Source: Reticulitermes speratus
Lineage: Eukaryota > Arthropoda > Insecta > Blattodea > Rhinotermitidae
Reading direction: 5' to 3'
Assembly: GCA_021186555.1 (NCBI GenBank)
Contig: JAJKFL010000042.1
Coordinates: 24,489,521 to 24,553,520, forward strand
DNA length: 64,000 nt
Shown: piece by piece, positions 22,601-32,099 of the stretch
Layout of the letters: every line of letters begins with the position of its first letter
Position numbering within the stretch: the first letter of the stretch is position 1
The notes under the pieces: generated by a model
What the model was told of the DNA's origin: nothing
The model's database searches: none
Seen by the model: the letters and a program-made list of their open reading frames with translations, nothing else
Position numbers and translations under genes: made by a program

Positions 22601-23833
22601 TTCTATTTTATGAACTGTCACTGTGAACTAGTGTGTTTTTCTACTTTGTAGTGCATGATGGTTTAACATGTGGATGGATGCAAAGTTCTTGTGGACCTTT
22701 GTTTGAACAGCGTGATGGTGACAAAGACCTGTCAAAACATGTAGGGGTTCTCCCTAATACATGCTGTATATGTATTTGTAATGTGCATTTGTTGGTGTTA
22801 AGTTTATGACAAGAATTATAAACTATAAAACTGAATTTTTAATGTTTAAAAATGAATCATAATATGTATATGTGTGTATAATCTGCTAATTTCAATACAA
22901 ACGTCTGTGATCGAAGGATATTTCTCATTGATGACATCCCTATATCACCAGTTGTGGACTGATGTGAATTAAATGTTTCTTCACCTGCACATGCTTCTGT
23001 CCATCATATGGAGAAGTTACTCTGCAATGTCAATATTTCACATGTATTCATGAGTCTGACAGTGATAAAGTGACGGGACATAGCGGTGAAATTATGATGT
23101 ACAAACCGTGTAGCTAGCTATATTGCACTTACTGACACCCTGCAATTGTATGTGTTCTGTGTACTGACTGCATTTTGGTGCTGACTGTTGCATCATCATC
23201 ATCATCATCATTAGTTATACATCTTGCCATTTGTAGGTGGGTGCATTATTTGTGCTTACTGTGTTGATGTTTTGCACTGTTGAACCCAGTTGTTTTGTCT
23301 TGTTGCTACTTGTTTTACTACATGTGCTCCATTTCTTTTATTGTAACTTGTTCACTTGTTGGTTGTCCTGTGGCGGTTATAAGTGCAGCATCCAAAAAGT
23401 GAAAATTCCAGTCTTACATTAGGGAGTTACAATGAAAGAAGTGAATGGAACAGAATTTCATATCACAAGTGCAACAGGAAGAAAAACAGTGAAAAATATA
23501 AAAACTATGCAAATAATACAGCATATAATAAATGGCTGTGTGTTAGGATGATACTGAAGATAATGCAGTAGTTAGCATCGGAACGTTTTTGTCAGTAAGT
23601 AGGACATATGTGTAGGTAGTTGGTAATTACAAGAGAATACTGAGGGTTGGATAGTAGTGGCTGTTGGTACCGATTGACGCAGTGAGGCATGTTCTGTTAG
23701 TACCGACCTTGGGCGTAGGTGTCGTAATCATCGTTACGGGCGTGTTAGTTCGAAAAGAGCGTACACAGATGGCACGCGCCGCGTTTCCTACTTTTATCGT
23801 TGACTTGCCTATCTGTATACTAGATAATCTGTG
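19695..23833 (+). mobile_element. P-element-like transposon, copy 6 (outer end of right arm)
   Basis: Complete 4139-bp element. Its 3' end, ACTAGATAATCTGTG at 23833, is followed by unrelated sequence, which fixes the element boundary used for all copies. It shares the 9-bp insertion with copy 4 and has private changes near the 3' end (GCGTTTCCTACTTTT). The 8 bases after the end (ACCACAGC) do not match the 8 bases before the element, so no target duplication is visible. Confidence 0.91.
19765..22598 (+). pseudogene. P-type (THAP9-like) transposase, copy 6, broken
   Basis: Same gene as at 11210-14043. First frame 19816-21087, intron 21433-21588, C-terminal frame 21855-22598. Only the two lesions common to the array are seen: the frame slip near 21005 and the TGA at 21765-21767. 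Private substitutions: Gln for Glu in SLNAQAIS and Thr for Ala in FLTHTRM. Confidence 0.91.
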
Positions 23834-23990
23834 ACCACAGCAGTTGACTAGGATTCCACCTCGGCACAGATGTTCACACATGGACTGTTTTGCTTTGCTA
23901 AGAGTGACTATGCTCTGTGATGCAGCGGTTTTGGAGTCGGCATGTCAGTTTTCGTTCACGGTTTATGGCCTACGCTTCGGGAGGTAAAAG
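23834..23990. other. Right flank of the array
   Basis: Non-coding sequence between the array and the LINE. Bases 23939-23988 (starting GGCATGTCAGTTTTCGTTCACGG) are repeated imperfectly at 25811-25862, so the LINE landed inside a site that already had a local direct repeat. Confidence 0.55.
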
Positions 23991-24003
23991 ATTATATCCG
24001 TTT
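23991..24003 (+). repeat. Target-site duplication, left copy
   Basis: ATTATATCCGTTT, identical to 25757-25769. The two copies bracket the truncated LINE. Confidence 0.85.
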
Positions 24004-25400
24004 AATGACAGCAAATCTAAGGCAATGCTGATAACAGGAAAGAGGAAAATTGGAAACATTAACATATACCTTAACAATAAAAGTTTAGAAGTACTTAAAG
24101 AAATTAAATACTTAGGAATCTACTTTGACCGCAGATTAAATTTCGATAAACACATAGAGAACATAGCTGAAAAATCTACTAAATTGATTCATATGTTAGG
24201 CAGATCTGCAAAACTCCAGTGGGGCCTGGGCCATAAATCACTTAAAACTATATAAGAAGGAGCACTGATTCCACTTGTAACAAACGGAGCGCCCGTCTGG
24301 GAAGAGGCTATACGGAAACAAAGAAACCTCCAAAAGTTGCAAAGAGTATAATGACTGATAAATATCAAAACAGCAAAAGCTTCTTGCGTAATGGCTGGGG
24401 TACCACCCAAAGGAATCGTAGCAGGAGAAAGGGTGCAGCTCTACAGAGTAAAGCATAGTTTAACAAGAAGCGAACATGAATGCGATGTACCACTGCCAGT
24501 TAAGGATTGGCCTCACCCGGCACGGCGAGTGAAAATAAATGAAATATGCGAATTGACACCATGTGATATAGATGTTTACACAGACGGTAGCAAAATCCGG
24601 GACAAGGTCGGAGCAGGAGTGACTATATATGAGGGAAAAATTCTTACAAAAACCAGCAAATATAAGCTAGAAAGCTGCTGAACAAATAGCAATCGAACAA
24701 TTACAAACCCTACTAGACCACAACAGTAACGACAGAACAGTAGCCATCTATACTGATAGCAAAGTAACACTAAACTCACTGAAAAACAACTACACACACA
24801 GCTCCATAATTGAACAAATACGAAACAAGGTACGACATTTCACGGAGCAAAAATGGGCAATTTACTTTGGTTGGGTGAAGGCACACATAGGAATCGCGGG
24901 CAACGAGATGGCAGACAAACTCGCCAAAGAAGCAGCCGAGGATAATGCACATAACACAGTTTACAACAGAATACCCATAGCTACAGTTTATACTGAACAA
25001 AAGAAGAAAGGAATTGAACAGTGGCAGAGACAATGGGAGAGTACCGAAAAAGGAGCAATGTGCAGATCGTTCTTTCCAAAAATAGATCAAAGGTTAAAAC
25101 TGAAAATCCCAATAACACCGGAGTTTACAGCTATTGTCACTGGACATGGGAAGACAAAATCTTACCTGCACAGATTTAAAATAACAGATAATCCAAATGT
25201 GCCGCTGCAATGAGGGAGAACAAACATCGGAACACTTGATTTACACATGCAAAATACTGGAAAACCAAAGAAAAATCATGACACAGCAAATTACAGCTAA
25301 TGGAGGAAACTGGCCAACTACAAACAGGAACCGTATAGTAAAACATATGACTATATTTTTAAGATTTGTAAAATCAATCGACTTTAAAGCACTCCAATAG
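24004..25400 (+). pseudogene. LINE reverse transcriptase/RNase H remnant
   Basis: The reading starts inside the reverse transcriptase thumb (KSKAMLIT, then KYLGIYFD) and breaks at 24255, where one base is missing in the usual TIYKGA motif. It continues through NGAPVWEEA with two adjacent stops near 24349. RNase H follows: YTDGSK (Asp), AAEQIAIEQ (Glu), IYTDSK (Asp) and GNEMADKLAKEAA (Asp), so all four metal-binding acids persist, but across a frame change near 24674 (24391-24681, then to 25213). A last frame, 25197-25400, gives C-x-C then H-x4-C, as in R1-clade C-termini. It is not functional. RNase H with this Cys/His tail favours R1-like over RTE-like elements. Confidence 0.87.
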
Positions 25401-25756
25401 TAAGATGAAACAGATGTAATTTCAATTAAAATGTAATTGTTGTATGTAGACAGGAAACACCCATTTAATGTAAAAGATAAAAATGCAATTGTAAACATGG
25501 TAATGCTAGAATCTAGACGTGTAGTTTTAAGTGCATCAACTAACAAATTATATTCTTTATAATCACATAATTCAGTTGGCGCATAAGAATGACAAATCAT
25601 GCAAGGTATTAAGAAGTAAATAATTAACCTTAGACATAAGCCAGCCACAAACAAATATGAATCGTTCAAACACTAAGCTAAATGTAAAACTAAAAGAAAA
25701 CTTAAACATGTAGTATTACTTTGTAATGGAGCATGCTGTTAATAAATAAATAAAAA
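24004..25756 (+). mobile_element. 5'-truncated non-LTR retrotransposon (R1/Jockey-like)
   Basis: A 1.75-kb insertion flanked by the 13-bp direct repeat ATTATATCCGTTT and ending in an A-rich tail (AATAAATAAATAAAAAA), the mark of target-primed reverse transcription. Only the end of the reverse transcriptase, an RNase H domain and a CCHC-like C-terminus remain. A 3' untranslated part runs from about 25401 to the tail. Confidence 0.9.
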
Positions 25757-25769
25757 ATTATATCCGTTT
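25757..25769 (+). repeat. Target-site duplication, right copy
   Basis: ATTATATCCGTTT directly after the A-rich LINE tail; pairs with 23991-24003. Confidence 0.85.
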
Positions 25770-25869
25770 TCGCCCTCGGCCAGCAGGTATAATATCCGTT
25801 TTCATTCACGGGCATGTCAGTTTTTGTCCACGGTCAATCCCCTACCCTTCGGGGGGAAAAAGGTCGTAT

Positions 25870-26100
25870 GCATGTTTGAAATAAAGTTGACTTAATTTAA
25901 TGAGAAATCCTTTATTAAAACAATGTACTAAAATTACAATTTTTTATCAATCAATGTAGCATTATTTTATATTTATGTACTGTGCATTTTATCATAAGTC
26001 TAATATCAACCAACAAATGCACAAAATTGTTGACATATAAAGAATGTATTTGGGCCCCCTACATATGTTTCAGCAAACGAGTTGCCATCTTCAAGGGGAT
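25870..26100 (-). repeat. Dispersed repeat related to the P-type element 3' region
   Basis: Read on the minus strand, this shares blocks with about 14175-14290 in each P-type copy: AAACAT(AT)GTAGGGG, AATACAT, TATATGT and GTGCATTTGTTGGT in the same order. It starts with a hammerhead-like hairpin (26061-26096). It may be the 3' end of a Penelope-like or other retroelement; no coding sequence is seen. Confidence 0.55.
26061..26096 (-). other. Hammerhead-like hairpin motif
   Basis: On the minus strand: CCTTGAAGA, a stem (GGCAAC with GTTTGC), then GAAACATATG. This is one base from the CTGANGA core. The nearby CCCC and GGGG blocks could close an outer helix. Confidence 0.4.
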
Positions 26101-26106
26101 TTTTAG

Positions 26107-26215
26107 GAGAGAATTACAAGAACGTTTTATGTCCAAGTATATAGTATGGTTAATAATCATTCTTTATAGAGAATTACAAGAACTTCTTACATTCCAAGTA
26201 TATAGTATGGTTAAT
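26107..26215 (+). repeat. Two tandem copies of a 61-bp unit
   Basis: AGAGAATTACAAGAAC starts at 26107 and again at 26168, and each copy ends CAAGTATATAGTATGGTTAAT. The copies differ at a few bases. Confidence 0.7.
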
Positions 26216-28402
26216 ACCGTACATCATTCTGCATTCGGTTAATATAGGTAGTTATGATGATGGTTAGGTTAGGGGTTGTGTTACTCGTCATCGTCTCAGT
26301 TTGTGTTCCAGCCTAGTTTGTAGTTATTAGGCTTGTCACGGGTGGTAGATTTTCCATAATGGAGTTGTCAAAGATGTCCTGTCACGGATTATAAAATTCA
26401 CTCTCACAGGCTTTACTACACAGTCACTTTATTGCCCATAGATCATTCAGAACACTACCTTTACGATTATTGCTACGGTTATTCATGGTCTTGTCAATTC
26501 CCCCCCCCCCCCCTTCACCGCGATTGGATGTGTTATTATGGCGTTTGTAGGTAGAACAAAAAAAAAAACTAGTAAATGAAATTGAACCACGTGGTCTGAA
26601 TGACACGGCGAGTGCGCGATAGCTGACGTAGTTCACTGTGAAAGCGTAGCTTCTCAGTTTTGTTCTGCGATGTGGGATTCGTACTTTCCCGGCTCTGTCC
26701 AAGTGCGCAGCAAGCCAACGAGCTTTAAGCCCAAAATGACAGAGCGCAAATGAAGAAGTGGTGTAAATTGGCACAGGACATTAAAGCAAAAACGCGTACA
26801 AGAAACGGGCGTGAAACAAGGACTAGGTGTAATGTTTAAAGAATGAACTCACGTTCTTCCCGTGAAACCCCACATTTTTGTTTATAGAATTGACTCGCAA
26901 CTGGTACAGAACAAACCTGAAGCAAGACAGTAAACTTGTGATGAATGACTCAGCAAATGTTGGAAGAATCCATTACGGTGGTGTGTGGGAGAAGGGCAGC
27001 TTTTTATACGCTTGTTTCATTATTCACTCATGTCTGCTCTTTGGGTTGCGTCTTATAGGGACGTCTGTAGTAGCAGTGGAGTGTAGAACATTTAAAAACC
27101 ACGGGGGGATCAAGGGGCAGACCTCTCTGATTCCTATCAATTCTAAAGAATCTAAAATGGTGTGTCGCTCAAAAACTGCGGGTGGTATAAAAAATTATTT
27201 TTTCATTTTCGACAACAGCGTAAGAAAATCACTTAAAACATTTCTCACACACACTTTGTTGGATAGCGTTTTAAAGTTTCTAATTTTAGATCTGATAAAC
27301 ATTTACAGAGATCGACTAGTTACCCTCGAGATGCGTGCTGAAATGCAAGTAGGTTTTCATGTAAAGTGCCCATTACCTTTGCCTTATTTTAACTAAAATT
27401 AAGTTTGTCCTCTCACTTTTAGCGAAAATATCAGGTAGCGAATTAAAAGAACCTGCCCAGTACTTTAGACGCTAATACTAGAGCACAGATGGATGAAGAG
27501 GCATAGCCTTCACATAAGGCGTTCTGTTGTGCTTGTTAACTAATAACGCTTTATCTACATCTCATAAACAGGATTCAGAGCGCGGATATCGACATTTTTC
27601 CATTCAGCTTTGATCGGCCTTCATTGATTTTGTTTAGTTGTCCTAAACTATGAGTACAACATTCCGTGATACCACGTGTGTGTGCATTATGTATGTCGTG
27701 TTGCCATAGTGACAATTGTGACAACACTGACGAAAGGCAGGGGCAAGTGACCTGGTCACAACCATTTAGAGCAATCCATAACGTAGTCTCAAAGTGTGCT
27801 GCTATTGCTGCATCTTGCCGTCCCTCTGACTGCCTTCAACGAGTTCCTCACGAAGTAAGGTATGTTGGTACTCAACAGTAAATTCTTTCTCAGAATAAAT
27901 CCTGTAGCGAGCTGCAAATAATCTTTAACATAAATTTGCACAAGTCATGAAAATACCAAGCGACATCGAACACGCTATTGCATTATCCGCAATCAAAACC
28001 GCTAAATCCAGCAAGTTTAAGTGAAAAGGAAAAATTAATGGCAAGGAGTGTACTTCAATATTTTTCTCCGTTCATATTTTTATTGCCTGTACCCCGCTGT
28101 GCTTCTTTCCTTTCTGAGAGACTGTATTATGCAGGCTACTAAATATGTGTAGATAAGTTTTCAGTTCTCTTACCGTGCCCTTTTTCAAGATTATTGTTAT
28201 TGTAAATTATATATAATGTTTTGTCATATCTTTCTATTTTATTTGTATCGAAATTTGTTTTTCCCAGACGTCTTTAAGCGGTTTAATATAAGAGCATTCT
28301 ACTCTTCACTATGCATTATTTATTTTCTAGTAAAAGCATATTATTCAAATGCTTCCAAATCTCAGGCCCTGTTAAAATAACTTACTTACTAACCAACTAA
28401 CT
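26216..28402. other. Intergenic DNA, no gene recognised
   Basis: Contains a poly-C run near 26500-26512 and poly-A near 26562. A 172-codon open frame at 26878-27396 has one hydrophobic stretch but no recognisable domain, no splice context and ordinary AT-rich composition; I do not call it. Nothing else stands out. Confidence 0.5.
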
Positions 28403-28660
28403 CCATGGAGCAGAGCCCTTCTTGAGAAGCTAACAGATTCTCAGCTAGTCAAGAAATTCCGCGCATTTTATGGAAACCGAAGGTTCATTACAGCATTCAC
28501 AAGAGCCGGCCACCTGTCCCTACTCCGAGCTATATTAATCCAGTCCATGCCCCCCATCCCACTTATTGCAGATCCATTTTAATATTATCCTCCCATCTAC
28601 TCCTGGGTCTTCCAAGTGGTCTCCTTCCCTCAGGTCTCCCCACTAAAAGCCCCTGCTAAA
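28403..28660 (-). mobile_element. Non-LTR retrotransposon 3' coding remnant
   Basis: Read on the minus strand, fragments in different frames give GRPEGRRPLGRPRSRWEDN and then MDWINIARSRDRWPALVN followed by AVMNLRFP. This is the C-terminal signature common to many arthropod LINE proteins. Frames change between the pieces, so it is dead. Similar remnants lie at 48815-49010 and 54732-54905. Confidence 0.7.
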
Positions 28661-29711
28661 ATATGTTTCAAAATACCAGTTTTGTTAAAACGGCAGTTAT
28701 ATTAATAACGTCCTTATCTTTACATTTCTTGTATTAGTAATAACATCACATCTATAAAAATCCTTACATTAATAGCACTATTCCAACAGCAAATTTTATT
28801 CTTTCATGTCTCGTCGTAGAGGAATGAAATAATATAACCTAAACTGAGACTTTAACATAGAAGCTGTTTTAATTACCCAGTGATTGCGAAAGTCAAAAAC
28901 TTAGTTAGTAATTCAAATGGATTAGTTCTAAGAATGAAGAAGATTTAAATATTTAATTATTACTTTTGGTTTTTAAATCAGGCTATTTCAGTGTTGAAAA
29001 ATCCAGGAATTATTGTTGCAAAATGAAATATTTGAAAGTGTTGTATTGAACATTCACTTGCAAGAAAAAATGCTCAATGAGCAAGCAAGGTTATTTTTAA
29101 GAAGAAAAAACTAAATAATTTTGGGACAGAATACTTAGACATGAGACGAAATTGAACAGGGAGAGAAAGTTGAAGTACCAATGATATGTATGCTTCTAGC
29201 AGCGCCATGCCACGTCATTGCAATGTGTACGAATATGATATTTTTCGACGTATGAATAGGTATTAGATTTTTCTGAAACAAAAACTGCTTCCGACATCTT
29301 CGTATAATATGAAATACATCAGTTAATTATATACTTACATACATGAAAGAATACTGTGTAAGTAGCCTGAGTGCAATAACTTGTGACACGAGAATTTATA
29401 TATTAAAAACGGGATTTTCAAATTAATGAAAGAGGTTACTTACAATAAATTTACGAACCGAATAAAAATAAATAAATTTGACTGTTAAGTTCTTAAGTTC
29501 CTCAGTGGACAGTGGTTTGTGGTGAAGTTTACTCCCCTGTCGCTTTACTCCCGCCGGAAGGACCCCCGATACACATTGAACCTTGAATAGTAATCTGGGT
29601 GGACACCAGACTCGATTTGGAGGATTTGGAGAAGACAAAATTTTTTTATAAAATATAAATTATATATAAAATATTTTTCCCTGCGTGATTGCAAGCTTCC
29701 GCCGCTTTGTA
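28661..29711. other. AT-rich intergenic DNA
   Basis: No coding signal, RNA gene or recognisable element seen. Confidence 0.4.
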
Positions 29712-29766
29712 AATGAGATCTTCGCCCTTCTAAGATGTTACGCAGCGTAGATTGACAGATAGTTAC

Positions 29767-29803
29767 CAATGTTTCTAGAGAGCTTATCGATCCCTTCTTC
29801 AAG
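29767..29803 (-). other. Hammerhead-like hairpin motif
   Basis: Minus strand: CTTGAAGA, then a segment with limited pairing, then CTAGAAACATTGG. Mirror image of the next motif. Confidence 0.35.
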
Positions 29804-29834
29804 GATCAAGCAATCCCAGTTCTTCTTGGACTGC

Positions 29835-29880
29835 TTGACATTTGAAGATGGCGACGGATTGGTTGCCCGAAATGTCGGTA
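29835..29880 (+). other. Hammerhead-like hairpin motif
   Basis: GACATTTGAAGAT, stem GGCGAC with GTTGCC (six pairs, one G-T), then CGAAATGTCGG. GACAT also pairs with ATGTC outside the core, which gives an extended hairpin rather than a full three-way junction. Confidence 0.45.
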
Positions 29881-30090
29881 ACTAACTACCAATCTACGCT
29901 GCATAACATCCCAGAAGAACGAAGATCTTATCTGTTTTCTGTGATAGAATCGAAACCCAGAATCTCTACCTCGTAGTCTAGTCACTATACAGACTACGTT
30001 ATCGAGGCTCCTAATTTGGCTCTATTTCTCGAAAAATTTATTCTCATCCGCTTTTAAAGAAGTCTACAAAAAAGGAATTTTAATTTACTT

Positions 30091-30106
30091 TTTCTTTCTT
30101 TTACAG
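30091..30106 (+). promoter_or_regulatory. Splice acceptor before the LRR gene
   Basis: TTTCTTTCTTTTACAG is a strong pyrimidine tract plus AG, 13 bases before the ATG. It implies an upstream 5'-UTR exon that I could not locate. Confidence 0.7.
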
Positions 30107-30119
30107 AATATTTTCGGCC

Positions 30120-31835
30120 ATGGAATCAATTTCTTCAGTTTTTGTAATAATGTTGATGGCTTCCGCTTCTGCCTTGAGTCCAGTTCTATGCCCCTTGAGC
30201 TGCGAGTGCCCAATTTTAAACACAATTAATTGCAGCAACAAAGAGTTAAGGAATCTTGATCCCAGCCTGTTCAGCGGAATTAGCATTCGAGACACGACCC
30301 AACTCTATCTGGATGGCAACGGTCTCTTTGGACTGAACAAAGATCTTTTCGGTTTCCTCGGAAAGCTACGAATCCTGCATTTGCATAACAACATATTGAC
30401 ATCCATTCATATGGATATGTTTATTGGACAAAACAACTTGGAAGAACTTACCCTGCATAACAACGCTTTATCAAGTCTGCATCCCCTACTGTTTAGCAGG
30501 CTCTTAAATCTGAAATATTTGACCTTACATCGGAATCAAGTTTTAGCCCTCAGTAACGAAACCTTCTCTCAATTAAAGAAACTCGAGGTATTGGATCTCA
30601 GCGTCAATTACTTGAAAGCTCTTGATGCTAGTATTTTCAGCTCTCAGACTAAACTTCTGGCACTGGACTTATCCAGCAACATGTTGTCGACAATCCCAGA
30701 TGGTATATTCCGTAGTACAACTGGTCTGAGAAATTTATCGCTAAGTCATAATAATTTAGAAATGTTACAAGCTTCCGTGTTAAATCACATGCAAAGTCTC
30801 GAATTTCTTTTCATAAGCAACAATAATTTGACGTCATTTGGAAATACAAACCTGCAGTTGAACAACTTACGAATATTGGACCTGTCGTCCAACAAGTTCC
30901 GTAATTTGGCCAGTGACGATTTCGCAAAAGTTCCTAAACTTGAAATACTGATGATTCAAAACAATGATTTGGAAAAGTTAGGCATTGGCACTTTTGATTC
31001 GCTAATAGAATTAATGAGCTTACACGTTAATCATAATAAACTTCACAGCCTCCCTGGTAACTTATTTATGAGAACAGAAAAGCTCGTAAATTTGACTATC
31101 AGTAATAACCCTCTCCGTGCTCTTCAGGTGGATCTCTTCAGCACACTGACTAAACTAGAACGACTTAGTATCAGCTTTTGTCAACTATCTGAACTAAATG
31201 AAAACATTTTCAAAAGTCAGATGAAACTGAAATTTTTAAATTTAGGTAATAATGCCTTCACAAAAGTTGGTAACCAAACGTTTCTTTCATTGACTGAACT
31301 TAGGGAGTTATCCCTAAGAAATAATAAGTTAAACAATTTAGGCAGAGATGTGTTCATATCTCAGAAGAATTTAGATAAGCTATTTTTAGGTAACAACACT
31401 CTAACATCTATGGACGTAGCAACTATGGAACCACTAACGAATCTAAAAGAATTGGATCTAAGTGATAACCCTCTGATATGTGACTGTAATCTTAAAGATT
31501 CTTTGTTGCTGATTGTCAGTCATCATGTTAGCTACAACGCTACGTGTAATGCACCGGATGTTCTTCGTGGAAAATCGTGGGAATTAATTCAACTCTTACC
31601 GTGCGACAAAACTACCGAACTGCCAAAGCTGCCCAGCACCACTACCACTACGACCACTGCCACTACTAGTGATAATGCTACTCCTACAACCGTAGCCACA
31701 ACAGCAGTCTTCATGGCCCTGCGTTTAGGAGATAGTGTAAATAAAACAGACAATATTGCCACATACAGCAAACCGTCTATATTTGTAATACCCCTGTGTC
31801 CTATTTTAGTAACTGCATGTTACATGATAAACTGA
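30120..31835 (+). CDS. Secreted, probably GPI-anchored leucine-rich-repeat protein (571 aa)
   Basis: Extracellular LRR protein; such proteins act in adhesion, axon guidance or ligand binding, but the partner here is unknown. Residues 1-20 form a signal peptide. An LRRNT cap follows (Cys24, 28, 30, 38). Seventeen repeats of about 24 residues begin near 62, 83, 107, 131, 155, 179, 203, 227, 250, 274, 298, 322, 346, 370, 394, 418 and 442. An LRRCT cap closes the array (NPLICDC; Cys454, 456, 476, 495). Then come a Thr-rich stalk (506-528, probably O-glycosylated) and a hydrophobic tail (552-570) with no cytoplasmic residues, which suggests GPI anchoring. The start codon has a good context (GGCCATGG) just after a splice acceptor. 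The coding region is a single uninterrupted exon. It is the only gene in the window that looks like an intact host gene. No orthologue name can be given with confidence. Confidence 0.92.
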   Translation: MESISSVFVIMLMASASALSPVLCPLSCECPILNTINCSNKELRNLDPSLFSGISIRDTTQLYLDGNGLFGLNKDLFGFLGKLRILHLHNNILTSIHMDMFIGQNNLEELTLHNNALSSLHPLLFSRLLNLKYLTLHRNQVLALSNETFSQLKKLEVLDLSVNYLKALDASIFSSQTKLLALDLSSNMLSTIPDGIFRSTTGLRNLSLSHNNLEMLQASVLNHMQSLEFLFISNNNLTSFGNTNLQLNNLRILDLSSNKFRNLASDDFAKVPKLEILMIQNNDLEKLGIGTFDSLIELMSLHVNHNKLHSLPGNLFMRTEKLVNLTISNNPLRALQVDLFSTLTKLERLSISFCQLSELNENIFKSQMKLKFLNLGNNAFTKVGNQTFLSLTELRELSLRNNKLNNLGRDVFISQKNLDKLFLGNNTLTSMDVATMEPLTNLKELDLSDNPLICDCNLKDSLLLIVSHHVSYNATCNAPDVLRGKSWELIQLLPCDKTTELPKLPSTTTTTTTATTSDNATPTTVATTAVFMALRLGDSVNKTDNIATYSKPSIFVIPLCPILVTACYMIN

Positions 31836-32048
31836 CAGAAAGGAGAGTAACATTAATTGGAGGTACAGTGACGTCTGCCAGGTGTAGGCGTGCGTGAGGG
31901 GTGTGCCGATTTTCCCATGCAAACAATGATGTCTCAAAAACAGCACACACTTGGTATTTTGCTTTTCATTCTTAAGTTTGTATTATAAAAAAGTTTATTT
32001 ATTAATTTATAAAGGTTTTGTTAATTTATTTGCTTTAGTTTATTTGTG

Positions 32049-32054
32049 AATAAA
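32049..32054 (+). promoter_or_regulatory. Poly(A) signal of the LRR gene
   Basis: AATAAA 214 bases after the stop codon; another lies near 32083. Either could end the transcript. Confidence 0.55.
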
Positions 32055-32099
32055 GATAATATCCTTTATGACTGAGTATTCAATAAATTTTCACTTAAG

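Larger units (their letters stand above)
1..23833. repeat. Palindromic array of six P-element-like transposons
   Basis: Three near-identical elements on the minus strand (1-2299 partial, 2443-6571, 6715-10844) face three on the plus strand (11140-15278, 15422-19551, 19695-23833). Within each arm the period is 4273 bp (4282 between copies 4 and 5 because of a 9-bp insertion; 4272 between copies 2 and 3 because of a 1-bp deletion). The arms are separated by a short unique centre. Differences between copies are single substitutions and a few small indels, so the amplification is recent. The plus arm ends in unrelated sequence at 23834; the minus arm runs off the window, so its full length is unknown. 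Arrays like this are hard to assemble and the copy number should be treated as provisional. Confidence 0.93.
29712..29932. repeat. Long imperfect inverted repeat
   Basis: The arm at about 29714-29766 pairs with 29878-29932 (shared core GCAGCGTAGATTG and GAAGATCT-type ends), roughly 80-85% by eye, around a loop of about 110 bp. Each arm is next to a hammerhead-like motif in opposite orientation (29767-29803 minus, 29835-29880 plus). It looks like a hairpin-forming non-autonomous repeat. Confidence 0.65.

Noticed and set aside
1-23833. Palindrome as a sequencing artefact from a missed hairpin adapter
   Set aside because: Not excluded, but a unique 247-bp asymmetric centre and arm-specific variants and indels do not fit a simple read foldback.
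26260-26277. Telomere-like TTAGG repeats
   Set aside because: Only two partial units (GGTTAGGTTAGGGG); far too short to mean a telomeric tract.
26878-27396. 172-codon open frame
   Set aside because: No recognisable domain, no splice or poly(A) context, and codon use looks random.
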